Of a DNA stretch of 64,000 nt, positions 48,721-57,915 are shown piece after piece (the first letter of the stretch is position 1; the number at the start of each line of letters is the position of its first letter). The notes under the pieces were generated by a model that was given only the letters and a program-made list of their open reading frames with translations, was not told the origin of the DNA and ran no database searches. The stretch comes from Natronospira elongata (GTDB taxonomy: Bacteria; Pseudomonadota; Gammaproteobacteria; Natronospirales; Natronospiraceae): contig NZ_JAYGII010000001.1 of the NCBI RefSeq assembly GCF_034931365.1, positions 1 to 64,000 of the forward strand, in the 5' to 3' direction. The translations under genes were made by a program, and so were the position numbers.

Positions 48721-50271
48721 TCAATTCTGTCGGTAGCGCTCGCCGTATTCTCCCAAGCCCTCAATCATGGGCTCCAGCCACTTTCGGTAGGGGGCGGCCA
48801 GGCCGACAAACTGCTCATCCGGGGCTGCTCTTTCCCGGCTATCCACATTGTTGCTGGCCACAACACGCTTTTTCTCAGCAGGCCGGCAAGAATCGTCCCA
48901 GGGCAAATCCAGCAATTCGAGTACACGCCGCGTATGCACTTCGGGTTCGCGCACAAAAGATTCATACTCAACGACAAGGCATCGGTCTCCCAAGTTTTCA
49001 GCCCAGAAGTCAATCAAAGAGAGCATCATCCGGGTTCTGTGTCCGGTTTCAAACAAGGGGAGTTGGCCATGGGGAAAGCGCGGCATGAATTTTGCGAAAT
49101 TGGCGAAGGCGAGATCCAGCGGATCCCGCTTGATCAATACAATACGGGATCCAGGCACCGTTGCCCAAAGAAAGCCAGCCCCTCTCAGATTGATGGGGTT
49201 CGTGTCTGTTGACCAGGGCTCAGTAACCTCCGAGCTTTGGATGGCCTTCAGATAACGAGCGCCGATAGTGGCTCTTTGCTTGGCGTCGAGCAGCCCCAGG
49301 ACCTGGCTCATGGTTTTTCCGGTTTTTCTTTCCAATGATAAACCCAGGACTGTAAAGGGAGGTAATTCTCTCTTTGCAGAGACTTGGGGGTGAGCACCGA
49401 TTGCATACTCGACTAGAGACTTGCCGGATCGTGGCATGCCTAGGATGAAGACCGGGCGGGTAATATTGTCTGAAACAGAGGCAGTTGGCTCATTGTTCAA
49501 TTTCTCCGCCGGGAAGTTTTTCGTAATACTTGCCACGGACTTTTCTTCTTGTTCGGCGCGATAAGGTCGATTGAATTTTCGGGCAAGTAGGGGCCTTGCT
49601 TTTTCGTTGGCGTCAATATAGGCGGTCAGGGCTTTTTCGTGCTCACCTCGCTGGTGGTAGTAGTCTGCCAGCAGGAAATAGCCTTCTGCCAGTTTTTCAC
49701 CCTCCCAAGTACCATCTCCTGAAAGGTGTTTTTCGAGCCATCGTCCGAAACGCTCGTCGTGGGACGTAAGGCCATAGCCCAGAAGGTGCCTGTAAACGGA
49801 CAGACTTTGTGGCGCAGAGCTCAGTATTTGTTTGGCAACCAATTCTGCTTCCGATCGCCGACCCAGTTCGCATAATGCTGCCGCCCGGACGGCTCCCATA
49901 TCCTGGGCGACTTTGGGCAGTGACGACCAGTTATCAGATTGATCGAGCAGCTTCTCGAATTCGGCTGTTTCAAGCATGGCCTGACAAACAGCCAACCTCA
50001 GGCCATGATTCTTGGGTGCTAGTTCCAGGGATCGTTCAAGGCATTTCTGACCGGCTTCAAATCTCTGAAAATCCGTCAGTGTCAAACCAAGAAGAAAGTG
50101 GCATTCCGGGTCATTAGGGTATTCCTTGGCTAGTTCAGCCGCTGTATTCAAAGCGCGCCGTGTATCCCCGCGGGAACGAAGATCCCGAACTCGTTGTTGT
50201 TTCTTCTTGAGCTCGGGGCGTTTTGTTCCATTGACCTGCTTGCGCTGGGCCGAAGCCTGGTCTCGACTCAT
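48721..50271 (-). CDS. TPR-sulfotransferase family protein
   Basis: 516 residues from ATG 50271 (GGAG ten bases upstream; a TTG at 50286 is less likely). N-terminal TPR-like helices to about 220 (ECHFLLGLTLTDFQRFEAGQKCLERSLELAPK). C-terminal sulfotransferase fold: PAPS 5' phosphosulfate loop FILGMPRSGKSLVEYAIG near 270 and 3' phosphate motif IVLIKRDPLDLAFANFAKF near 373. It would move sulfate from PAPS to an unknown acceptor. It opposes all flagellar neighbours and is visibly less GC-rich (30 of 60 in 49501-49560 by hand count; 38 of 60 in fliF 55681-55740). Confidence 0.85.
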   Translation of the reverse strand: MSRDQASAQRKQVNGTKRPELKKKQQRVRDLRSRGDTRRALNTAAELAKEYPNDPECHFLLGLTLTDFQRFEAGQKCLERSLELAPKNHGLRLAVCQAMLETAEFEKLLDQSDNWSSLPKVAQDMGAVRAAALCELGRRSEAELVAKQILSSAPQSLSVYRHLLGYGLTSHDERFGRWLEKHLSGDGTWEGEKLAEGYFLLADYYHQRGEHEKALTAYIDANEKARPLLARKFNRPYRAEQEEKSVASITKNFPAEKLNNEPTASVSDNITRPVFILGMPRSGKSLVEYAIGAHPQVSAKRELPPFTVLGLSLERKTGKTMSQVLGLLDAKQRATIGARYLKAIQSSEVTEPWSTDTNPINLRGAGFLWATVPGSRIVLIKRDPLDLAFANFAKFMPRFPHGQLPLFETGHRTRMMLSLIDFWAENLGDRCLVVEYESFVREPEVHTRRVLELLDLPWDDSCRPAEKKRVVASNNVDSRERAAPDEQFVGLAAPYRKWLEPMIEGLGEYGERYRQN

Positions 50272-50512
50272 GCTGGTTGGCTCCAAGGTCGGTTTGCTGT
50301 CCTTACAGACTGGACAGGCTTACAAGTTATCCTGCGGATAGTATCTCCTGCAAGCAAATCTAGTGCCAAGCCAGGGTGGCAATATTCGGGCACCGCCTGC
50401 CGGTAAATCGACACCATCTGTTCTCAAAACTGGCAAAAAAACATCACCTGACATATTCTCGACATATCGACAATTCAAAGCAAAGCTAAGCCGTTCTTAG
50501 GGAGCCCGCCGG

Positions 50513-51907
50513 ATGATTGAGTCGCAGATTCTGGTGCTCGAAAAAGACGAACACCGTGCCCGCGCCCTGGAGGCCGTTCTGGGGGCGGTAGACATGCCCC
50601 CGGCGGTGGTTACGGATGGCAAGGAGCCTGACCTGAGCCCGGATGGGGGCTGGCAGGCCGTGGTGGTGGGGGAGTTGCCGGCGGCTACCGAGTTGGATGC
50701 CCTGAAGAAACTGGGTAAGCGGGTGCCGCTGGTGGCACTGGTCCAGGAGGATGGCGGGCTGATTAGCGATGAAATGGCGGACCACGCCTGTTGCCATCTC
50801 AATTATCCGGTCAAGCATGCCGAGCTTACCGAAGCCCTGCGGCGGGTGGAGGAATTCCAGGATGCCCTCAGTCGAAGCAAGGCCCGCCGCCCGGCCGGCC
50901 ATTCCGAGCCCATTCGCCGGGTTCGCTCCCTGATCGAGCAGGTGGCCCCCTTTGACACCAATGTGTTGATTACCGGGGAGTCGGGCACGGGCAAGGAAGT
51001 GGTCGCCCGGGAGGTGCATGGGGCCTCGAGCCGCGCCAATGCGCCTTTCGTGCCGGTCAACTGTGGTGCCATTCCGGGTGAGCTGCTGGAGTCTGAGCTG
51101 TTCGGCCATGAGAAAGGGGCGTTCACGGGGGCGATTACTGCCCGCAAGGGGCGTTTCGAGATTGCCGAGGGTGGCACCCTGTTTCTGGACGAAATCGGTG
51201 ACATGCCCCAGCCCATGCAGGTCAAGCTGCTTCGGGTCCTTCAGGAACGGACCTTCGAGCGGGTGGGCAGCAATCGACCCATTGAGTGCAATGTGCGCAT
51301 CATTGCCGCCACCCACCAGAAGCTGGAATCGATGATCGCGGAGGGGGATTTCCGCGAGGATCTCTATTACCGGCTCAACGTGTTCCCCATCGAAATGCCG
51401 CCGCTGCGGGAGCGCAATGAAGACCTCCCCGAGCTGGTACGGTTGATGAGCGCCAATATTCGGGATCAGGGCCGCCCCGGGCTACGGCTTAGCCGTAGGG
51501 CCATGGCCGCCCTCTGTGCCTATGACTGGCCCGGCAATGTCCGTGAGTTGGCCAATCTGCTTGAGCGTCTGGCAATCATCAAGCCCGGTGGCATCATCGA
51601 TCTGGAGGACCTGCCCGGTCGCTATGGGGCGGATCCCGGTGATCCGGACAATCTCCCCGAGTGGGAGGAGCCGCAAGAGCAGACGGAAGACGCCACCGTC
51701 AATGGCGCCTCGGCAGCAGATCCCATGCAACTGCCGGAAGAGGGGCTGGACCTCAGAGAACACATCGCCGAGATGGAACAGAGCCTGATCCGCCAGGCCC
51801 TGGAGCGCACCGACGGAGTGGTGGCCCGGGCCGCCCGCCTGCTGAAAATGCGACGAACCACCCTGGTTGAGAAGCTGCGCAAATACGGTCTGCAGCCGGA
51901 ATCCTGA
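50513..51907 (+). CDS. fleQ: Flagellar master regulator FleQ
   Basis: 464 residues. N-terminal receiver-like domain (1-115) lacks the phosphorylated Asp (VVVGELP), as in FleQ. AAA+ domain (about 135-370): Walker A GESGTGKEVVARE, sigma-54 contact GAFTGA, LFLDEIGDMP. C-terminal Fis-type helix-turn-helix (EMEQSLIRQALERTDGVVARAA). With sigma-54 it activates the upper flagellar operons; in Pseudomonas it also senses c-di-GMP. Confidence 0.95.
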   Translation: MIESQILVLEKDEHRARALEAVLGAVDMPPAVVTDGKEPDLSPDGGWQAVVVGELPAATELDALKKLGKRVPLVALVQEDGGLISDEMADHACCHLNYPVKHAELTEALRRVEEFQDALSRSKARRPAGHSEPIRRVRSLIEQVAPFDTNVLITGESGTGKEVVAREVHGASSRANAPFVPVNCGAIPGELLESELFGHEKGAFTGAITARKGRFEIAEGGTLFLDEIGDMPQPMQVKLLRVLQERTFERVGSNRPIECNVRIIAATHQKLESMIAEGDFREDLYYRLNVFPIEMPPLRERNEDLPELVRLMSANIRDQGRPGLRLSRRAMAALCAYDWPGNVRELANLLERLAIIKPGGIIDLEDLPGRYGADPGDPDNLPEWEEPQEQTEDATVNGASAADPMQLPEEGLDLREHIAEMEQSLIRQALERTDGVVARAARLLKMRRTTLVEKLRKYGLQPES

Positions 51908-51950
51908 AATAAAGGAGCAAGGAGCAAAACCGGTACCTGTCCTTGGCGCC

Positions 51951-51973
51951 GTGGGAGCGGATTCATCCGCGAT
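51951..51973 (+). repeat. REP-like palindromic element, copy 4
   Basis: Identical over 23 bases to copy 3. It lies 43 bases after fleQ, before the sigma-54 promoter of fleSR. Confidence 0.85.
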
Positions 51974-52090
51974 GACAATCCTCCGCCTGGCACGCTGACA
52001 TTCAATACCCACCCCGTCGGGAAACCGACATACCCCGCGCAGATTGGTCGAAAGACATCCCAAGTCTCGGTTTTAGCGAAAAATAAAAAG

Positions 52091-52107
52091 TCGGCACGGC
52101 AATTGCA
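52091..52107 (+). promoter_or_regulatory. Sigma-54 promoter of fleSR
   Basis: TCGGCACGGCAATTGCA: CGGCAC-N5-TTGCA, GG and GC 12 bases apart, one mismatch at the first base. It ends 48 bases before fleS. Confidence 0.82.
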
Positions 52108-52155
52108 AAAGCCTCCCTCGGAGCGAACTGTCAATTCCCCGACGGAGCCGATGTC

Positions 52156-53358
52156 GTGAGTCGATCGTCCCTGAAGCAGCACGATTCAGAGCGGATGGAG
52201 GAGCTGGAGCAGGCCTTCGAGGTGTTTACCCGCACCTCGCGGCAGCTCTCCGAGTCCTATGCAGAACTGGAAACCCAGGTCAGTTCCCTCAGTCAGGAAC
52301 TGGCGGCGGCCCGTGATGCCCGTTTGCGGGAGCTGGCGGAGAAGGAGCGAATCGGGCGGCGCCTGGAGCAGCTCCTTGAAGCATTGCCCGGCGGTGTGAT
52401 CGTGATCGATGGGGAAGGCCGGGTCCGTGACGCCAATCCCGCCGCCGAGTCCCTGCTGGGCCGTCCGCTGGAAGGAGAGCGCTGGGAAACGGTTCGTGAC
52501 CGATCCTTCACCGGCGAGTTGCGCAGCACCGGCGAGGTCCAGTTGAGAACGGGGCGGCGTGTTTCCATCTCCCAGCGCAGTCTGGAGGCGGAGCAGGGGC
52601 GGATCGTGCTGTTCACCGATGTCTCGGAGACACGGGCCCTGCAGGAGTTGGTGGACCGCCATCAGCGTCTGTCGGCCATGGGCGAAATGGCCGCCCGTCT
52701 GGCTCATCAGATCCGTACGCCGCTATCGGCCGCCCTGCTCTATGCCGGGCAACTGGAAACTGGCCGGCTCGGCGATGAGGCCCTGCCGCGGATCGGCGGT
52801 CGCCTGGCCGGGCGTCTGCGCCAGATCGAGGGCATGATTGGCGATATGTTGATGTTTGCCGGCGGTGGACGGCGCGATGACGAGGTCCTGGGTGTGGACG
52901 AGCTGTTTGCCGAGGCCTCGGGGCAGATCATGGCACGCTGGCGCGGCCGAATTCAGTTGGCCGTGGAAGGCGGTCGGGGTCTGAACATCGAAGGCAGCCG
53001 GGCTGCCTTGCTCGGGGCATTGACCAATCTGCTCAATAACGCGGCGGAGGCGGTGCAGCCTCAGGCACAGTCGGATCGCCAGGTGCGACTGAAGGCGGAG
53101 CGGCAACAGGAACGCATTCTCATCCGGGTAAGGGACAACGGCCCGGGCATTCCCACCGAGATCAGAGAACAGATTTTCGAGCCCTTTTTTACCACCCGCC
53201 CCCAGGGGACGGGCCTGGGTCTGGCGGTGGTTCGCTCGGTGGTGGAGGCCCATCGAGGTGAATTGATGGTCGGCACGCCCCGCAAGGGGGGCGTCGAATT
53301 TCTGCTCAGTCTGCCGGAGGCGGCCGATGGCCGGCGGCGAGCCAATCCCAGACACTGA
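52156..53358 (+). CDS. fleS: Sensor kinase FleS
   Basis: 400 residues from GTG 52156 (CGGAG eight bases upstream). No membrane segment, so cytoplasmic. Coiled coil near 10-65, PAS domain near 70-165, HisKA with LAHQIRTPL (phosphorylated His), and HATPase with NLLNNAAEAV, DNGPGIP and GTGLGLAVV. Partner of FleR in the second tier of flagellar control. Confidence 0.93.
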   Translation: MSRSSLKQHDSERMEELEQAFEVFTRTSRQLSESYAELETQVSSLSQELAAARDARLRELAEKERIGRRLEQLLEALPGGVIVIDGEGRVRDANPAAESLLGRPLEGERWETVRDRSFTGELRSTGEVQLRTGRRVSISQRSLEAEQGRIVLFTDVSETRALQELVDRHQRLSAMGEMAARLAHQIRTPLSAALLYAGQLETGRLGDEALPRIGGRLAGRLRQIEGMIGDMLMFAGGGRRDDEVLGVDELFAEASGQIMARWRGRIQLAVEGGRGLNIEGSRAALLGALTNLLNNAAEAVQPQAQSDRQVRLKAERQQERILIRVRDNGPGIPTEIREQIFEPFFTTRPQGTGLGLAVVRSVVEAHRGELMVGTPRKGGVEFLLSLPEAADGRRRANPRH

Positions 53359-53378
53359 CAACTACGGGAGAGCAGCCA

Positions 53379-54773
53379 ATGAGCGAGCTTCCGATTCTGG
53401 TAGTGGAAGATGACGCCGATCTGCGCGAGGCCATTGTCGAGACACTGATGGCTCACGGGCTGACCGTGATTGAGGCGGCGGACGGCGAAACGGCCATCGA
53501 GGCCATGGGGCGACAGCCGGTGGGCATGGTGGTTACCGATGTGCAGATGGCACCCATGGACGGTCGCGCCCTGTTGGCCCATGTACGCAGCCACCATCCG
53601 GAACTGCCGGTGGTGATGATGACGGCCTACGGCACGGTCGAGCAGGCCGTCGATGCCATGCGTGGCGGCGCCACGGACTATCTGATGAAGCCCTTCGAGG
53701 CCGAGGGACTGGTGGAGATGGTTGAGCGCCATCGACTCCAGCCTGAAGCGGACGGCGGCCCGGTGGCCGAAGACCCTGCCAGCCTTCGGGTGCTGGAGCT
53801 GGCCCGGCGGGTGGCGGACAGTGAGGCCACGGTCCTGCTCTGTGGTGAGAGCGGTACCGGCAAGGAAGTCTATGCCCGATATGTCCACGACTGCTCGCCC
53901 CGCCGCGACCAGGCCTTTGTCGCCATCAACTGCGCGGCCATCCCGGAAAACATGCTGGAGGCCGTGCTGTTTGGCTACGAGAAGGGGGCCTTTACCGGTG
54001 CCCAGGCCGCCCACCCCGGCAAGTTCGAGCAGGCTCAGGGTGGCACCCTGCTGCTTGACGAGATTTCCGAAATGGACCTGTCCCTGCAGGCAAAACTGCT
54101 GCGCGTGCTTCAGGAGCGGGAAGTGGAACGCCTCGGCGGTCGGCGGACCATTGAACTGGACGTCAGGGTCATTGCCACCACCAACCGGGATCTCGCCGCG
54201 GCAGTCCGCGAGGGACAGTTCCGGGAAGATCTCTACTACCGCCTGAATGTCTTCCCGGTGCGTCTGCCGCCGCTGCGGGAGCGGCTGGATGACATTCCGG
54301 CGCTGGCCAGGCATCTGCTCCAGCGTCACTGTCGCGGCGAACGGCCCGCGCCGGCTCTGAGCGGAACCGCGGAGGCCCGTCTTCTGGCCCATGCCTGGCC
54401 CGGCAACATCCGGGAGCTGGATAACGTCATGCAGCGTGCCCTGATTCTGGCGGACGGGGACACCATCGGCGCGGAGGCCCTGCATTTCGAGCCCGGGGCC
54501 GATATGCCGGTGAGCGCTGGCAGTGGCGAAATGTCGCCCCCTGTTTCCGGCGAGCCTGCACCTTCAGCTGCCGCCGGATCAAATGGTCTGGATGATGCCC
54601 TCAAACAAAGGGAGTATCGTCTGATCGTCGATGCCTTGCGTTCCGAGGGCGGTTCCCGCAAGCAGGCCGCCGCCCGTCTGGGCATCAGTCCGCGGACCCT
54701 ACGCTACAAAATGGCCCGATTGCGGGAAGCCGGCATTGAGCTGCCGAGGGATCTTGGCGCGAAACTTGCTTAG
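53379..54773 (+). CDS. fleR: Sigma-54 response regulator FleR
   Basis: 464 residues. Receiver domain with VVEDDADL, phospho-acceptor Asp in VVTDVQMAPMDG, MTAYG and LMKPFE. AAA+ with GESGTGKEVYARY, GAFTGA and LLLDEISEMD; C-terminal helix-turn-helix SRKQAAARLGISPRTLRYK. Activates mid-class flagellar operons when phosphorylated. Its 3' end contains a sigma-54 promoter for fliE. Confidence 0.94.
   Translation: MSELPILVVEDDADLREAIVETLMAHGLTVIEAADGETAIEAMGRQPVGMVVTDVQMAPMDGRALLAHVRSHHPELPVVMMTAYGTVEQAVDAMRGGATDYLMKPFEAEGLVEMVERHRLQPEADGGPVAEDPASLRVLELARRVADSEATVLLCGESGTGKEVYARYVHDCSPRRDQAFVAINCAAIPENMLEAVLFGYEKGAFTGAQAAHPGKFEQAQGGTLLLDEISEMDLSLQAKLLRVLQEREVERLGGRRTIELDVRVIATTNRDLAAAVREGQFREDLYYRLNVFPVRLPPLRERLDDIPALARHLLQRHCRGERPAPALSGTAEARLLAHAWPGNIRELDNVMQRALILADGDTIGAEALHFEPGADMPVSAGSGEMSPPVSGEPAPSAAAGSNGLDDALKQREYRLIVDALRSEGGSRKQAAARLGISPRTLRYKMARLREAGIELPRDLGAKLA
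54754..54770 (+). promoter_or_regulatory. Sigma-54 promoter of fliE operon, inside the end of fleR
   Basis: TTGGCGCGAAACTTGCT: TGGCGC-N5-TTGCT, GG and GC 12 bases apart. It lies in the last codons of fleR and about 67 bases before fliE. Confidence 0.8.
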
Positions 54774-54836
54774 CTATTGATCGAGTAGTCGATTGGTGTC
54801 GATTTGTCGGCGCCGGTGGAAGAGGCGAGGTGGATA

Positions 54837-55160
54837 ATGAACGATCCGCATATCGAAAGTGTGTTGCAGCAGATGCGCCAGCTCTCGACCGAGGCGGGCG
54901 GCCCCCATGGTCCCCAGCGGGAGGCGAGCAGCGAGGGGCCCAATTTCGGTGAAATGCTCAAGGCCTCCATTGATCAGGTCAACGAGACCCAACAGGCGGC
55001 GGGCAAGCTGGCGGACGCCTTTTCCAGCGGCGACAAGGAAGTGGAGCTCACCGAGGTGATGCTGGCCCTGCAGAAGGCGGATGTGAGCTTCCAGGCCATG
55101 TCGGAGGTCCGCAATCGTCTGGTAGAGGCCTACCAGGAAATCATGCGGATGCAGATCTGA
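54837..55160 (+). CDS. fliE: MS-ring/rod adaptor FliE
   Basis: 107 residues from ATG 54837, with GAGGTGG before it. NFGEMLKASIDQVNETQQAAGKLADAF and VMLALQKADVSFQAMSEVRNR are family marks. First gene of fliEFGHIJK. Confidence 0.95.
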   Translation: MNDPHIESVLQQMRQLSTEAGGPHGPQREASSEGPNFGEMLKASIDQVNETQQAAGKLADAFSSGDKEVELTEVMLALQKADVSFQAMSEVRNRLVEAYQEIMRMQI

Positions 55161-55210
55161 TCCGACTGGGCTCGAAATAGCAGTAGACACTGATTCAGGG
55201 GACGGAGCAA

Positions 55211-56902
55211 ATGGCGGCACAGGCACCGGAAGGCGCTAGCAATCTCCCGGCGGAACAGGCACCCCGCGAAGAGCGGCGTGAGGAATCCCGGAGCACGGCT
55301 CTGCAGATTCAGAATATGCTGAATAGCGATGCCGGGCGCCAGATGGGCATGGTCATCGGCCTGGCGGCGGCGGTGGCCATTGCCGTGGTGGTGTTCCTCT
55401 GGTCCCAGTCACCCGGTCATCGAACGCTTTACGGCGATCTGGATCAGCAGGATGCCTCCCAGGTCGTGCAGTCGCTGGAAGAGGCGGGTATTCCCTATCG
55501 ATTGAACCGGACTACCGGCGCGGTGGAGGTTCCCGAGGGTGAGCTGCATCGGGCCCGTTTGCATCTGGCCGCCGAAGGACTGCCGCGCGGGGCGGGCACC
55601 GGGTTCGAGATGATGGACGAAGAGACCGGCTTCGGGGTCAGTCAGTTCATGGAGCGGGCCCGCTATCACAGCGCCCTGCAGACCGAGCTGGCCCGGACCA
55701 TCAACAGCCTGGATGCGGTGAGAAGTGCCCGGGTTCATCTGGCCATTCCCGAGGACACGGTGTTCGTGCGCAATCGCCGTCAGCCTTCGGCTTCGGTCTT
55801 CATCAATCTCTATCGCGGTCGCAGCCTGAGCGAGTCACAGGTCTCGTCCATCGTTCACATGGTGTCTTCCAGTATCACCGACATGCCCGCCGAGCAGGTG
55901 ACCGTGGTGGATCAGCGTGGTCGTCTACTCTCCGACCAGGGGCGGGATCAGCTCGGCGCCGACACCCGTGAGCAATTCGACCATGCGCGTCGTCTGGAGC
56001 GGGCCTATGTCGAGCGCATTGAGGATATCCTCACCCCCATTCTCGGCCCCAACCGGGTTCGTGCCCAGGTGGCGGCGGATCTTGACTTTACCCGATTCGA
56101 GGAGAGCCGCGAGACCTTTGACCCGGACACCACGGCCGTTCGCAGCGAGCAGGAAAGCGAAGATCCACAGCCGGGTGCCCGAGGCCGTGGCGTGCCCGGG
56201 GCGCTGACCAATCAGCCGCCGGGGCTGATCGACGAGGAGGATCTCGAGGTCGAAGCCGAACAAGCCGGCATCCCCACCCCGGTGGCGCGCCGAATTATCC
56301 GCAACTATGAGGTGGATCGCAGTGTCTCACACAGTGTTCAGGCCCTGGGTACGATCCAGCGCTTGTCCGTGGCCGTGGTGGTCGATGAGCGTGAGGCCGT
56401 GGACGACGCCGGCGAGCCGGTGAAGGAGCCGCTGAGCGAGGAGGAGCTTGCCCGCATCGAGAATCTGGTGCGAGAGGCGGTCGGTTTTACCGAGGCGCGT
56501 GGCGACACCGTCAGTGTGGTGAATCAGGCCTTCATCGAGCAGGAGGTGGATGAGCCGGAGACGCTGTCCTTCTGGGACCGAAGCTGGTTCCGGGATCTCA
56601 TGCGTCAGTTGGTGGGCGCCCTGCTGGTGCTGGTGGTGATTTTCGGGGTGCTGCGGCCGGGGATTCGCAGCCTGGCTGCCGGTCGCGGCCAGCAGCGGCA
56701 ACCGGTGCCAGCCGGCCCCGGGCCTGAGTCGCCTGCGCAAGCGCCCGCTGCCCGCCAGGGAGCCATGGAGTCTGGAGCGGAAACGCCATTCCAATTGTCG
56801 AAGCCGGAAGACTATGATGCGAAAGTGAAGGCGGCCAAGGGCCTGGTTGAAGAGGATCCCAAGCGGGTGGCCCAGGTTGTGCGCAACTGGGTTAAGGAAT
56901 AG
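55211..56902 (+). CDS. fliF: Flagellar MS-ring protein FliF
   Basis: 563 residues. Membrane segments near 37-57 and 458-480; secretin-like YscJ domain with RARLHLAAEGLPRGAGTGFEMMD and SVFINLYRGRSLSESQVSSI. C-terminal FliG-binding tail KVKAAKGLVEEDPKRVAQVVRNW. Confidence 0.97.
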   Translation: MAAQAPEGASNLPAEQAPREERREESRSTALQIQNMLNSDAGRQMGMVIGLAAAVAIAVVVFLWSQSPGHRTLYGDLDQQDASQVVQSLEEAGIPYRLNRTTGAVEVPEGELHRARLHLAAEGLPRGAGTGFEMMDEETGFGVSQFMERARYHSALQTELARTINSLDAVRSARVHLAIPEDTVFVRNRRQPSASVFINLYRGRSLSESQVSSIVHMVSSSITDMPAEQVTVVDQRGRLLSDQGRDQLGADTREQFDHARRLERAYVERIEDILTPILGPNRVRAQVAADLDFTRFEESRETFDPDTTAVRSEQESEDPQPGARGRGVPGALTNQPPGLIDEEDLEVEAEQAGIPTPVARRIIRNYEVDRSVSHSVQALGTIQRLSVAVVVDEREAVDDAGEPVKEPLSEEELARIENLVREAVGFTEARGDTVSVVNQAFIEQEVDEPETLSFWDRSWFRDLMRQLVGALLVLVVIFGVLRPGIRSLAAGRGQQRQPVPAGPGPESPAQAPAARQGAMESGAETPFQLSKPEDYDAKVKAAKGLVEEDPKRVAQVVRNWVKE

Positions 56903-56913
56903 GGGTGGAAGCA

Positions 56914-57915
56914 ATGGCGGTGGGAAGAATGGACGGACCAGAGCGGGCAGCAGTGTTGCTCATGAGTCTTGGCGAAGATGAGGCGGCCAAGGTCATGAAG
57001 CATATGAATGCGCGCGAGGTACAGAAGGTGGGGGCGGCGATGGCTTCCCTCAGCAACATCACCACCGAACAGGCCAGCGGCGTTCTGGATGATTTCATCA
57101 GTGAAGCCGGAGAGCAGACCTCTCTCGGAGTGGGTGCGGACGAGTATCTGCGCAAGACTCTGATCAATGCATTGGGCGAGGACAAGGCCAATAGCCTGAT
57201 GGACCGAATTGTCGTGGGCGGCAGCACTCAGGGATTGGATGCCCTCAAGTGGATGGATGCCCGGGCGGTGGCGGAGATTATTCGCCTTGAACATCCCCAG
57301 ATCATTGCGATTGTGCTGTCCCATCTCGACAGTGACCAGGCGGCGGAAGTCCTGGGTCAGCTATCGGATCGCATTCGTCCTGATGTGATTATGCGGATTG
57401 CCAGCCTGGATGGTATTCAGCCCTCGGCCATTCGTGAGCTCGACAACATCATGGAAAAACAGTTTTCCGGTAACTCGAATATCAAGTCCTCGGAAGTCGG
57501 TGGTGCCAAGGTGGCCGCCGACATGCTCAATTTCCTGGATAGCTCCGACGAAGAGGCAATCATGGAAATCGTTCGCGAGCATGATGAAGTGCTCGGCGAC
57601 AAGATTCAGGAACTGATGTTTGTCTTCGATAATCTGGTGGATGTGGACGACCGGGGTATGCAGCAGTTGCTGCGTGAGGTGGCTTCCGATCAGTTGAGTA
57701 CCGCCATGAAGGGCGCTTCACCGGATGTGCAGGACAAGATTTTCCGAAATATGTCACGGCGTGCCGCTGAAATGCTCAAGGAAGATATTGAGGCCATGGG
57801 CCCGGTCAAGCTGAGTGACGTTGAGTCGGCGCAGAAGGAGATTCTGGCGACGGCCAGGGCCCTGGCCGATTCCGGTCGCATCAGTCTGGGTGGCAAGGGG
57901 GATGAGTATGTCTGA
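56914..57915 (+). CDS. fliG: Flagellar motor switch protein FliG
   Basis: 333 residues from ATG 56914; GTG 56905 is also in frame but sits on the likely ribosome site AGGGG. ERAAVLLMSLGEDEAAKVMKHM, the EHPQ-like LEHPQIIAIVLSHLDSDQAA and MFVFDNLVDVDDRGMQQLLREV (charged torque helix region) are clear. Confidence 0.96.
   Translation: MAVGRMDGPERAAVLLMSLGEDEAAKVMKHMNAREVQKVGAAMASLSNITTEQASGVLDDFISEAGEQTSLGVGADEYLRKTLINALGEDKANSLMDRIVVGGSTQGLDALKWMDARAVAEIIRLEHPQIIAIVLSHLDSDQAAEVLGQLSDRIRPDVIMRIASLDGIQPSAIRELDNIMEKQFSGNSNIKSSEVGGAKVAADMLNFLDSSDEEAIMEIVREHDEVLGDKIQELMFVFDNLVDVDDRGMQQLLREVASDQLSTAMKGASPDVQDKIFRNMSRRAAEMLKEDIEAMGPVKLSDVESAQKEILATARALADSGRISLGGKGDEYV

Noticed and set aside
50287..50512. 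Promoter of fleQ
   Set aside because: CTGACA-like and AT-rich boxes occur, but no pair had convincing spacing, so no site is called.
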